Shown: positions 42,674-52,309 of the stretch, piece after piece | How positions within the stretch are numbered: position 1 is the stretch's first letter | Layout of the letters: the number at the start of each line of letters is the position of its first letter | Assembly: GCA_029834535.1 (NCBI GenBank) | Contig: JAQMWT010000420.1 | Location: 54,463-118,462, forward strand | DNA: 64,000 nucleotides | Reading direction: 5' to 3' | Source of the DNA: Chrysophaeum taylorii | Taxonomy: Eukaryota; Sar; Pelagophyceae; Pelagomonadales; Pelagomonadaceae | The notes under the pieces: generated by a model | What the model saw: only the letters and a program-made list of their open reading frames with translations | The model's database searches: none | What the model was told of the DNA's origin: nothing | Made by a program: the position numbers and the translations under genes

Positions 42674-42689
42674 GGACTGGGTCCAAACC
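42674..42689 (-). other. Primer-binding site candidate of E
   Basis: The minus strand reads GGTTTGGACCCAGTCC directly after the 5' LTR, identical to F at 3443. Confidence 0.5.
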
Positions 42690-42874
42690 TAGAGAACAGT
42701 AAAAATCACTGTGCCTCTCGTAGAGAATGGTGGCAGGGTAGCGCCACTCTACTCGTCCTGTCCTCTTACGACACAAACAGCGGCACGGTGTTCGACACAG
42801 CGATTTTGGGTGTTTAGGTGTGAGTGTGAGACTAAGGGGGGGGTCCTAACCCTAAATGGAATTTTGTATCTATA
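42690..42874 (-). repeat. 5' LTR of element E
   Basis: It is 185 bp and matches the LTR of F and the E 3' LTR. The outer end is slightly degraded (TATAGATAC for TAGAGATAG). A GGGTTAGGACCCCCCCC stretch is near its start. Confidence 0.7.
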
Positions 42875-43206
42875 ATAGCGGTACAGAAAAACACTCCCGA
42901 CCCTCAGGTGACAAGGGGGGTACGCACGGACTCGCTCTACACCTCACTGAACGAGGCCAACACGGACTCGGGGTCGGTTATGCTCGCCACACACCTTGCT
43001 CACGCTCACCAAGCCTCTCAACTTGAGGATGGAGAGTCGATTTATGATAGCAAGATACGCCTCTCTCGAGGGAGAGGTATGACGTCACTAGGAAAGTAAG
43101 AAAAGGCGTCCCGTTGAACGGGTATCAAGCCTTGAGAAGGGGGGGGGTAAGCCTTAGCGTCAGGGGTTGCCGCCACACATTTGAACTCAAAAGACCCACT
43201 CAATTT
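42875..43206. other. Unassigned spacer with a palindrome
   Basis: No gene is seen. It contains the palindrome CCTCTCTCGAGGGAGAGG at about 43057-43075 and a G-run near 43140. It does not match the Helitron sequence on the far side of E (13834 and leftward), so it is not a simple continuation of that target. Confidence 0.4.
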
Positions 43207-44241
43207 GGACAAGTGCAGGCCAGTAAGTTCACCTAGTCCCAATCTCCAACCCCAGTAAGCTCACCTGTTCCCGTCACGTTCACCTGGTCAGTAAGTTCAC
43301 CTAGTCCCAATCTCTAACCCCAGTAAATTCGGCGTAAACCCACTCGTGCTCACACCCACTCACCCCACTCTCCTTCGAGCTCGTCGCTCTCACCTCCGCC
43401 AATTTAAGCTGCTTTGATCCGTACACGCCGCTAGCCTTTGCGTTCACTCTAAAAACCCCAGTAAGTTCACTTGGTCCCAGTAAGTTCACCTGGTCACTAA
43501 GTTCACCTAGTCCCAATCTCAAACCCCAGTAAGTTCACCTGGTCCCAGTAAGTTCACCTACAGTGCGCGTGTAGACGCCGGGAGGGGGCTTATCGGTATT
43601 GCGCAGCACGTGTGGGGTAGGGTGGAGTCGTCGACTCAGAAGAGCATATCCTCGGGGTTGCCGATCGACAGAGAGCCACGTAGAGCTGGACGTGACAGAA
43701 GACGGGCTTCGCCAAGAGGACGCCGACCTCGCGGGGCGTCTGGCCCTGGCTCTTGTTGATCGTTTGGCGTCGGCGGGCCTTAAGGGATACAGGTTGGAGG
43801 AGCCTCGGTGACACGACATGATCGATCATGTATCTGGTACCGTTGCAGTGGCCGTGCGACGGGTCGAGGTTGCGAAGACTTGAAGCTCGCGATCAAAGTC
43901 AGCATGCCGTTGGTTGTCAGGGAGTTGAAAACTCGACTGTAAAGAGCGAGGCGTCGTCTTCTGACCCAACCTAGTCGGCTGAAAAGAACTCCGACGCCTC
44001 GTCTCCAGGAAAAAAAGGCCGCGGTCATTCATGCGCGCGTTGTCAGCATCGACAACATCGTTTCGACGGGGCGTGAGAATGGCACGCTGGCTAAAAGAGC
44101 CGCCGCGGGTCGTGGAAACAGTCTGCGAGGTCGCCGTAGACGGCTTGGAGGATCAATGGCTGGCTGGCTCGCGGGCCTACCTGATCCTTACCCTAAATCG
44201 AGGGACAAACAAACAAACAAACATCTGTCGATTAGTAGTAA
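43207..44241 (-). mobile_element. Helitron-type unit 1 (3' part with helicase)
   Basis: This ~1035-bp unit is repeated head to tail at 44242. It starts with GGACAAGTGCAGGCC and the AGTAAGTTCACC arrays, followed by the helicase C-terminal coding region on the minus strand, and ends with an (AAAC)n run and GATTAGTAGTAAGG. Its left boundary is shared with 11509. Confidence 0.7.
43570..44205 (-). pseudogene. Helitron Pif1-like helicase C-terminus, unit 1
   Basis: Reading the minus strand over three frames gives the order found in Helitron Rep/helicase proteins: ILQAVYGDLADCFHDPRR and AILTPRRNDVVDADNARM, then FNSLTTNGM, then HCNGTRYMIDHV, then INKSQGQTPREVGVLL and PVFCHVQLYVALCR, which is helicase motif VI. 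Frameshifts fall near 44090, 43960 and 43860. The N-terminal Rep (HUH) domain and helicase motifs I-III are absent, so this is only the last ~200 residues. Confidence 0.75.
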
Positions 44242-44612
44242 GGACAAGTGCAGGCCAGTAAGTTCACCTAGTCCCAATCTCTAACCCCAGCAAGTTCACC
44301 TGTTCCCGTTAAGTTCACCTAGTCCCAATCTCTAACCCCAGTAAGTTCGGCGTAAACCCAATCTCTAACCCCAGTAAGTGCGGCGTAAACCCGCACCCAC
44401 TCACCCCACTCTCCTTCGAGCTCGTCGCTCTCACCCCCGCCAATCTAAGCTGCTTTGATCCGCACACGCCGCTAAGCTTTGAGTTTACTCTAAAAGCCTC
44501 AGTAAGTCCACACTTGGTCTCAGTAAGTTCACCTGGTCACTAAGTTCACCTAGTCCCAATCTCTAACCCCAGTAAGTTCACCTGGTCCCAGTAAGTTAAC
44601 CTATAGTGCGCG

Positions 44613-45250
44613 TGCAGACGCCGGGAGGGGGCTTATCGGTATTGCGCAGCACGTGTGGAGTAGGGTGGAGTCGTCGACCAAGAAGAGGATATCCTCGGGG
44701 TTGCCGATCGACAGAGAGCCACGTAGAGCTGGACGTGGCAGAAGACGGGCTTCGCCAAGAGGACGCCGACCTCGCGGGGCGTCTGGCCCTGGCTCTTGGT
44801 GGTCGTTTGGCGTCGGCGGGCCTTAAGGGATACAGGTTGGAGGAGCCTCGGTGACAACGACACGATCGATCATGTATCTGGTACCGCTGCAGTGGCCGTG
44901 CGACGGGTCGAGGTTGCGAAGACTTGAAGCTCGCGATCAAAGTCAGCATGCCGTTGGTTGTCAGGGAGTTGAAAACTCGACTGTAAAGAGCGAGGCGTCG
45001 TCTTCTGACCCAACCTAGTCGGCTGAAAAGAACTCCGACGCCTCGTCTCCAGGAAAAAAAGGCCGCGGTCATTCATGCGCGCGTTGTCAGCATCGACAAC
45101 ATCGTTTCGACGGGGCGTGAGAATGGCACGCTGGCTAAAAGAGCCGCCGCGGGTCGTGGAAACAGTCTGCGAGGTCGCCGTAGACGGCTTGGAGGATCAA
45201 TGGCTGGCTGGCTCGCGGGCCTACCTGATCCTTACTCTAAATCGGGGGAC
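44613..45250 (-). pseudogene. Helitron Pif1-like helicase C-terminus, unit 2
   Basis: Same motifs as unit 1 (SLTTNGM, KSQGQTPREVGVLL, PVFCHVQLYVALCR), with the same frameshifts near 45130 and 45000. This shows that the damage preceded the duplication. Confidence 0.75.
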
Positions 45251-45292
45251 AAACAACCCCACACACACCCCCCTCTTAGCAGTCGACATTTA

Positions 45293-45330
45293 AAGACAAA
45301 CAAACAAACAAACAAACAGACAGACAAACA
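45293..45330. repeat. AAAC/AGAC microsatellite
   Basis: About nine tetranucleotide units. A shorter (AAAC)n version is at 44201-44222 at the equivalent place in unit 1. Confidence 0.85.
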
Positions 45331-45382
45331 TCTGTCGATTAGTAGTAAGGATAGTAAGGAAGGATTCCCGCGCCGTGCTAGC

Positions 45383-45736
45383 TAACTAACTTCAGACCTC
45401 TCCCGAGCATGGGAGCCAGGCCGGACCGACAGGAGCCAGTCCGGAATCACGGGCCTGTAGACGAGGAGCGCCGAAAGGTCGGTCGGCGGAGAGTGACCAT
45501 CAAGCTTGTCGCAATGCGACGAGGAGACCGCGATGTGACTGACAACCAACTCGCCGATAACCTTCCGTCTTCGCCCCCCGGCCATACCCCGTCCCACTGC
45601 GAACGTTCCGGCTGCCAACCGGCCCGCCCGGAAGGCGAATAGGTGCCAACCTACGCCGGGAGGGCGGATGCCCTCGCAAGGCTCAGGATTCATGAGGCAC
45701 CGTCCTCCATCGCAACCGCAGTCGGCGATCAGGGTA
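45383..45736 (+). repeat. SINE-like repeat G3
   Basis: It starts TAACTAACTTCAGACC and ends CGATCAGGGTA. It is about 98% identical to G4, which follows without spacer. A minus-strand frame of 103 codons (from 45693) is conserved. Confidence 0.8.
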
Positions 45737-46105
45737 ACTAACTAACTAACTTCAGACCTCTCCCGAGCATGGGAGCCAGGCCGGACCGACAGGAGCCAGT
45801 CCGGAATCACGGGCCTGTAGACGAGGAGCGCCGAAAGGTCGGTCGGCGGAGAGTGACCATCAAGCTTGTCGCCATGCGACGAGGAGACCGCGATGTGACT
45901 GACAACCAACTCGTCGATAACCTTCCGTCTTCGCCCCCCGGCCATACCCCGTCCCACTGCGAACGTTCCGGCTGCCAACCGGCCCGCCCGGGAGGCGAAT
46001 AGGTGCCAACCTACGCCGGGAGGGCGGATGCCCTCGCAAGGCTCAGGATTCATGAGGCACCGTCCTCCATCGCAACCACAGTCGGCGATCAGGGTAAGGG
46101 TAAGG
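45737..46105 (+). repeat. SINE-like repeat G4
   Basis: A head-to-tail copy of G3, ending CAGGGTAAGGGTAAGGGT. The tail resembles a telomere-type (GGGTAA)n run of three units. Confidence 0.8.
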
Positions 46106-46363
46106 GTGCACAAATCCTTAACCCTACCCAGTAGTTTTGCGGCCCACAACTGGGCGATTTGTGCGCGTGAAATGAGATGTGGTGTTCTGTCTAATATCAG
46201 TGATTAAGAGGCTTCTGTTTTAGCAGAATAAGAACGACAAGGCAACTTGATTATGAGCTTTCGTTGACAGCGTATCACGATCTGTTGGAGAGGGAGTAAT
46301 CTGGCCACCACAACAGTTCGTTAGTTCCCAAATCCGCCAGTTCACCAGTGTGAGATTTTAAAC
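46106..46363. other. Spacer upstream of the WD40 gene
   Basis: No gene is seen. It contains GCACAAATCC and GATTTGTGC about 45 bp apart in inverted orientation. A promoter for the downstream gene would lie here, but no defined element is recognised. Confidence 0.3.
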
Positions 46364-48110
46364 ATGAATGTTTCGTTCTCGCTGCCACAGACCAGATTAT
46401 GTCTCGGGGAACATTCATGCTTGAGGCACCGTTTCGATGGGAGTGCTGAATCTTCCGTTGACGTCATCAAGTTCGATAAACACGGGAATTATCTAGCATC
46501 TGGACACCGCAGTGGGGCACTCTGCATATGGGACTTATCGCTCCGATCAACCCGTTGCACTTCAGTGAGTATATCGTGATCCCTTGGAAAAGTGAAGTTC
46601 AGGCTGCTCCCATTCGCCAAGTGAACAATGCTTTCACTATCTCCATAGTGAACCTCGAATGGTCGTCTGACAGTATCATGTTGCTTAGCGCCGGTGGAAA
46701 CTCAACCCACACAATTACTCTGTGGGATATGATGTCTTCGTGAGTGTCCAGGATGAAGGAAAGGCTCAGTCTGGCCCGGTAGGGGCACCGCACTTGCTGC
46801 AGTCTCTTCTTACTCATTTTGCACTAGAACTCTGTCCATTTCCATGGCTGGTGATTCTGTCATGAGATTAGTGTGATCCCCACCATAGGGCCTTACGCAT
46901 GTGGGCATGTATTTGTACTGGTGACCTTCAACGATTGCGTGCGCTTTTGTACCGCGCATCGTTTGATAGCGAATACTGACAGGAAACCTCACCAAAAATT
47001 CTATCTGCAGCGATATCTCGTGGCCCGGAGTTCTCATTGAGCTTGATGGAAGCACTAGGTATCACCGAGTTGAAGCATGTAACAGACATTAATTTCAGGG
47101 CAGTCGCATAGGCATTCGTTGTCGTGTTAACCTGCCACGAAGTCAAGTATGGGACAGCACTATGGAGCTCTTAAGCTGATTTTGCGCTGCTCAGGCTGCA
47201 ATCGGATTTCTTGCATGCAGTTTTAAGGTGGATGATCTGAAGGCATTCTTCGTTGGACACTGGGTCCTAGGCCGACAAATATTGTTAAGTGTCAATGTGA
47301 GCTGTCAATGAAATTGTATGCACGAACAGTTGGTGTGTATTGCTGCCCCTGTCGAATTCGATCTCACAGGCAACATATGGATTTTTGCTTGCACTGTCAG
47401 ACTTCTCGTCCTTGATACCTGAAAACTGCAATGCTCGAGCGCGTAGTCAGCCGTCTGTTAAGGTGATAGATAAATCCGGAAGTGCATTCGCATGCTTTTT
47501 CCAGAGATGTAAGATGTTTCCATCAGGATCTTCATGCTACCCGTGCTAGCGAGTTCATACGACTGTACATATGCTCCCTAACTAGTCCTGATGGAGAATT
47601 ATCAGGCAGCGATCATCACGTGTGATCAACATGTAAGTCCGACTTCCCACTGGCTATTGTTGAGTTACATCATGACAAGCCAGGATATGCTCAACGTCCT
47701 GCGCAAGGATTGTGGTGAACTCGTCAGATTGTGCCTTACGACTATTTCTCCGGCCCTTCCACACACCCTGCACGTGAGGCCTGTCGCATCTCACAAAGAA
47801 ATCTTGCGTAGAGAGCGTCGTCCTGATTGAGCCATTGCAGGTGTGAATACGTGCAGGCGCGTGAATTTTGGAATCCTGTCGAAAGAGCGAATTGGCTTGC
47901 GTGTGGGTTCACTGGAGATGAACTAGCCATTATCGGTCTGTTCAAGCACAGTAGTACTTCAAAAATGTCTTCTTACTACAGGTGCCGCGCGTTGCTTAAG
48001 CTCGTTTTCATTATTCGTATGGGAGGCTGGCAGTGGAATGTTACTTCATCGCATCCAACGTGCTTATCTAACCACTTTGGCACTGTGTCTAGCCTGATTC
48101 CTTTGTGTTA
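46364..48110 (+). CDS. WD40-repeat protein resembling RBBP5/Swd1 (COMPASS subunit), multi-exon
   Basis: Exon pieces on the plus strand follow the order of RBBP5/Swd1. 46364-46564 (VIKFDKHGNYLASGHRSGAL, CIWD) is WD repeat 1. A GTGAGT donor follows at ~46565 and an acceptor CCATAG at ~46648. Next come NLEWSSDSIMLLSAGG and TLWDM (repeat 2, to ~46738), then another GTGAGT. Further pieces are PVEFDLTGNIWIFA with RLLVLDT (about 47350-47430), SVKVIDKSGSAFACF (about 47455-47510), and AREFWNPVERANWLACGFTG (47853-47915), matching the V-N-R-x-x-W-x-x-C-x-F-S-G-D segment of RBBP5. In other eukaryotes the protein is a core subunit of histone H3K4 methyltransferase complexes in the nucleus. Introns are short (~80 bp). 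Exon limits are only approximate, and a pseudogene is possible. No other host gene is recognised in the window. Confidence 0.5.
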
Positions 48111-48111
48111 G

Positions 48112-49602
48112 CACGATGAGTACCATCAAACCGCGCATGCAGTAATAACTACGCCAGTGGTCTTTGCACAGCTCCGGGGATAACAGGGCTCGTGTCTTGT
48201 CTTATATGTGGCGCAGAAACCTCAGAGTTCGACGCTCATTTAGTACCACGGTATTGGTAGCTAGCAGACTCATGCAGGTCACCCTCGCTCTGGCCTTGTA
48301 GCCGCTGCTATGGTAGAAGGGGGATCAGGTCAGAGAACCTTTTTTCTGAGAGCCACCCTACATCTATGCTTCAGGTGCGCTTCATTTTTGGAAATTACAC
48401 AATCGACTGTTTCCGCCTTTATCCGTGTCTCTTGACTTGTTTGCAAAGATATCACAAGAGCTAGTGAACCCAGGCGAGCGTTGGCACCTTCATTTCAGGA
48501 GCTCGGAAGAAGCTTACGACATTGCGAGCATATCGCAGTGCCACTTAATACTTTGCTCATTACGTGTAATTACGCAAGCGCTCGTCGAAGTCTCACCGCC
48601 ACGCAGGCTTGAAGACGAGCATGATAGCCTTGCTCGTGACTGCAGCTCTGGCTCGGACTTTTGACACATCATTCGTTGATAAACCATAGCTTGTTCCACT
48701 TGTGTCCATCTTAAGGACAAAAATGTAATCAGAACTCATGCCACTGAAATTTCTGCTGGGTTTTACTTACTGCGGCTTTCTCCCAACGCACACATACTCC
48801 CACAGCACACTTGTGTTGCCCTTATTATGCAGAAAGAACTCAAGACCAACTACTTTGGGTCGGAGATGTCACCTCTCTACGATGAAACCCTCTTCGATCG
48901 CCACACAGTGTGTTGGTTGTAAGCGAGTGAAGGTCCTAATTGTACTCACTGGTGGATCAACAACGAACAATGAGCAGCAGTTGAGACACCAATGAGTAAA
49001 CTCAGGTCATTGTTGGCGAACAGGTCCGGTTGTGAGTTGACTCGATGACAGCTTCACATAGTCACACTTCAATCCACTGGGAGCCAGGGGCCGTGAGGAG
49101 CATTACTCAGCTGGCGTGTCATTGTTGTCAAAGGTGCTTTCGAAGTTAAACATGGTAGCTCAAATTGCAATTCGATTTCTCTGGTATCGAGTTCTGAATT
49201 AAGTGTCATATTCTGTCCACCGAAGGGTTCGTATAATCAGGATCACTAGGAAAAAGAATCGTGGGGCCAGCAGCATCTGCTCAACAGAATGTGCGTCATG
49301 TGCAACGCACATCTCTTCAAGATGTGCGGGCGGGGAGGCGCGCGCGCCGGCACGATCGAATAGAGCTAGCACTTACATAGCAGAAATGAATGTTGTCAAA
49401 ACACGCAAGGCACTGTAGGCCCCTCACCCTGGACAGCACATCAACCCTGGATAGCCTGGGTGCCTCGTCGACACCCTGGCCACCCACCTCGTACCAATCA
49501 ACGGGGGTATACTTATTTTCGTACACAGAATCTTGTATCATATCCGTCTTTTTATTGGACGAGAGACGCTGTGCGGCGAAGCCGCTGGAGCTGCCGCAGC
49601 TC
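48112..49602. other. Region without recognisable gene
   Basis: Only short frames occur (for example 48425-48664 and 48738-48995 plus), with no domain and no repeat match to the rest of the window. It could hold the 3' exons or the flank of the WD40 gene. Confidence 0.4.
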
Positions 49603-49681
49603 GAGCCACCCAGAAGTAGCCGGCGTTTCCGACGGCCAACAACACATCCTAGCACATTCACCCGCTACTTCTGGGTGGCTC
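49603..49681. repeat. 18-bp perfect inverted repeat, 43-bp loop
   Basis: GAGCCACCCAGAAGTAGC (49603-49620) is mirrored exactly by GCTACTTCTGGGTGGCTC (49664-49681). It separates the gene-like region on the left from the G+C-richer element DNA on the right. It may be a short foldback element or a hairpin at an element end. Confidence 0.85.
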
Positions 49682-49739
49682 CGCGGTCCCTTGTTCCAGG
49701 CCCCGTCGCGGTCCGCGGGAGGTTCTCAGAGGCTTCGAA

Positions 49740-50470
49740 TGGATATGAGCGACGTTATCGACGTCGCCAAAGAGGCCGCTGCGGTGAAGGACGCACTGGC
49801 TGGACCGGAGCCGGCTGGCATAGACTATAACGTCACCGGCCGGACCGGAGCCGGTCGGCATCGACATTGACATCAACGATATCGGGGCGCTTGCCCCGAG
49901 GGGGCGCTGGTTGGCGCTCGACGAAGACTTCAACGGCCCCCACTTCACATTGGCTGCTGTCACCGGGTTCGTCTTTGGCGCCGTACACCGCGTTGCTAGA
50001 AGCACGACTGGCTTGGCGAGTTCTTTGTCCGATACGCTGATGGCTCGGGACTCTTCCGCCGCCCGAGCCGAACGCTGGCACGGGCTGTGAGCACGGAGGA
50101 GGTCGACCAATACCTCCAGGGCCAGGAGTACGCGAACGTCGCAACTGAGCAACGGTAGCGCAAGCGCCGGCAGTTCGCTCTCGGGAAGGTCACATGGCTG
50201 ATCGTCTACCCAACTCGCTCGACGGCAAAGTCGATCAGTCCGGTTGACCAGATTCCACCTCGCCGCTCCCGACACCGCGTGGCTACTCTGCGTCAAGGTT
50301 GGGTCAGTCACCCCTGGGCCCGAGGAGCGTCAGACCATCGACGAGCTCATAAACGAGAACGCCGGCGAACTCTATGGCAGGCCGGCGCCCGAAGTAGGAT
50401 GGCCTAAGATCGAGGAGGTGCCCGAACCCATTTATCTTGACGAAACTAACAACTGGCCACGACGACGATG
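49740..50470 (+). other. Coding-like remnant, plus strand, unrecognised
   Basis: Several plus frames in succession have coding-like composition: SDVIDVAKEAAAVKDAL (to ~49820), DINDIGALAPRGRWLALDED then HFTLAAVTGFVFGAVHRVA (49865-50090), and TIDELINENAGELYGRPAPE (50335-50470). No family is recognised, and the frames change every 150-250 bp. A short tandem repeat (GGACCGGAGCCGG) at 49803 and 49843 is present. It could be the 5' part of element I or an unrelated decayed gene. Confidence 0.3.
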
Positions 50471-50830
50471 ACGCCCCGTCTCGCAGGCCGCTCCATGAGC
50501 ATAGCCGTGTCCTCCTCGATCTAGGCGTTGATCTTGTGCCACTTCCCATAAGGGAAAACCTCCTGGAAGAGAGGAATGAAGAATCGAAAGAGGTAAGGGC
50601 GGTGCTGGATGATGCTTTCCAAAACATGCTTGCGATTGTGTAGCTAGGGCCAAACCAACCAGATGTTCTTGAGATAGAGCTTGCGAACTTCCAGCCAAAG
50701 CTGGACGCCGACGTCGTGCTCGTCGTCTGCTGCGTCGTCGGATGCGAGCAGTTCGTGGAGCCGCTCCTCCTCCGTGTTGAGTACGTCGTCCAGATCGCCG
50801 TCGTCCATTACGGCACTGGAGAAGCGAGCC
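50304..50830 (-). other. Coding-like remnant, minus strand, unrecognised
   Basis: From about 50805 the minus strand reads MDDGDLDDVLNTEEERLHEL, VQLWLEVRKLYLKNIW, then in a shifted frame HVLESIIQHRPYLFRFFIPL, FQEVFPYGKWHKIN and IEEDTAMLMERPARRG. The acidic N-terminus followed by a helical segment recalls N-terminal parts of some DDE transposases, but I cannot place it. Frameshifts and stops occur near 50645 and 50525. Confidence 0.3.
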
Positions 50831-51697
50831 GGCAGGGCGCCGCCATGTCACGAGCACGTAGCGCGCTTTTCACCTACACTTGTTATTACGCGCGCTTGCA
50901 CTGACAGCACGTCGCGTCGGAAATCGCCAGAAATTTGCGGCTATGGTTTTATAGCGCGAGCTCTAGAAATTCTATTGTTTTGGTGTGCGAAAAGACAGAA
51001 GAAGGAAGTTCGTCCTCGTCCCGACGCTGATGGGTAGAGCTCGCGCGTCGCACACCCGCGCCCTATCTAGCTTGCACACTATGTATCTTCAGTCAATGCG
51101 GCAAGCGCGAGCATTAGCACTAAGTGTCGCTCGTTGCGAGCGCATAACCAGGCTGCGGGTAGCCATCTATGTACTGTGATGGCAGCCTGCTCAAGTTCGA
51201 CGCTTACACAGGATGTGTAGTGAACTCTGCCGTCGTGCTCAAATACCAGGTCATCCAGACTCGGTGTCCAGCGACTGATCGGCACGTCTTCGAAGGTCCC
51301 ATCAGCGTCGAATCTCTGAACAGAGATGTTCAAAAGCGAAGTCGAGGAAACATTGGCCAGGGATTAGACCTTCCATCGAGTCGGTGCCGCCGAACCAGTA
51401 GTGGCGGTCGCAGGGCTGAGTGCAGTCGACGGCACGAAGATCCGATGGCCTCCTTGCAAAGTGCTCCGCGAAGTCGCGGTCGAGTGACAGCTGACGATGG
51501 CGCCAGGGTTGTCCTCCAATCCTCTTGCAACCACATCGCGCGACATCTCGACGTGCGCGGCAGTGATTGAGTCGACGCAATTACCGCGCTTCAGGAGAAC
51601 CTGCCGCACGCTACCGCGGTAGCCACAGTGCCGTCGCCCACCTCGTTCTGCCGTCGGCGTGCGCATTCCGTCATTTGCTCGTCGATAAGACTGCGCA

Positions 51698-52180
51698 TCA
51701 CGCCGGCGAAATCAGCATTGCGTACGATCCGAAACCAAGGGGGGGGTCCGAAGCCGCGGCGCCAAGCCCATCCCTATAGTGCGACGGGGCCAACAAGAGG
51801 TCGACTACCGAGTTGCCCATTCGCACCGAACATAGCGTCGTGTCGACTTCCGCAGGACGGAGGACAATTCCTTGGGGCCAAGAGCGACCGCCGTCAGCCG
51901 AAAGAGACATAATTGTCCAGCCGCGCAGGAGCTCGCCCGGGATGACGCCTTCGCGATCGAGTGCTGTCGGTACAAAACCCGACGCTAGAGCTCTGTACTC
52001 TTGCAGGTCGAAGGCGCCGAGCCCACACAAATAGCTTGGATTCACATCGGTCACGTTGACGTGGAGGTCACTCGGGTCGGTACTTCCAGGAGTTGGCCTG
52101 ACCGTTTCTGCTTCTGACATCACCTCAGTGTGTACGTCGTCCTCGTCGCCACGCACTCCACCGTTGTCCTTGACGGACAT
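51698..52180 (-). CDS. Unrecognised 160-residue protein, possible gene fragment
   Basis: This open minus frame has balanced composition (HVNVTDVNPSYLCGLGAFDL; VIPGELLRGWTIMSLSADGG; GNSVVDLLLAPSHYRDGLG). It may continue, with frame changes, through 51666-51364 and 51333-51079 (SLDDLVFEHDGRVHYTSCVS). No family or catalytic motif is recognised. A stop at 51698 lies close to a G/C homopolymer run (51740-51747), a likely frameshift site. It could be the structural or replication part of an unidentified mobile element, or a decayed host gene. Confidence 0.35.
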   Translation of the reverse strand: MSVKDNGGVRGDEDDVHTEVMSEAETVRPTPGSTDPSDLHVNVTDVNPSYLCGLGAFDLQEYRALASGFVPTALDREGVIPGELLRGWTIMSLSADGGRSWPQGIVLRPAEVDTTLCSVRMGNSVVDLLLAPSHYRDGLGAAASDPPLGFGSYAMLISPA

Positions 52181-52309
52181 GGCTCGTTTCCCCGCAGCTG
52201 GTCGCGGCTGGATGAAGGGCCTTCGAGCCTTTGCAGCGCCGCCTTTGTTTCACAGCTACCTGCTGTTCCTCAGCACGCTTGTCGCGGTCCGGACGAGCCG
52301 TGCGCGCCC

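Larger units (their letters stand above)
13835..42874 (-). mobile_element. Family-2 copia retrotransposon E, encoding a DNA methyltransferase
   Basis: Reading the minus strand: 5' LTR (42690-42874), primer site, gag region (42540-39667), C5-methyltransferase (39611-38440), integrase (about 37940-36129), reverse transcriptase (35740-34888, continuing at 15484 after a 19.4-kb insertion), RNase H (to 14130), polypurine tract and 3' LTR (13835-14087). Without the insertion it is about 9.6 kb. The order protease/gag, MTase, IN, RT, RH is that of copia elements with an extra MTase. No matching target duplication is seen at its outer ends (AGGGT left, ATAGC right), so one end may have been rearranged. 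Many frameshifts make it inactive. Confidence 0.85.
44242..45357 (-). mobile_element. Helitron-type unit 2 (head-to-tail copy)
   Basis: It is nearly identical to unit 1 over the helicase part (44870-45250 compared with 43826-44206), with an additional CCCAATCTCTAACCCC stretch on the left and an expanded AAAC/AGAC run (45293-45330) on the right. The junction at 44241/44242 is direct. Confidence 0.7.

Noticed and set aside
43057-43090. Helitron 3' hairpin followed by CTAG
   Set aside because: The palindrome and CTAG are on the plus strand, whereas the helicase is coded on the minus strand, and the expected A/T insertion context is absent.
43220-44605. Possible CRISPR-like array in the AGTAAGTTCACC repeats
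   Set aside because: Units are imperfect and nearly contiguous, spacers are not unique, and the context is eukaryotic transposons.
46081-46110. Telomere or interstitial telomeric array (GGGTAA runs)
   Set aside because: Only two to three units, at the end of a SINE-like repeat, with no extended array.
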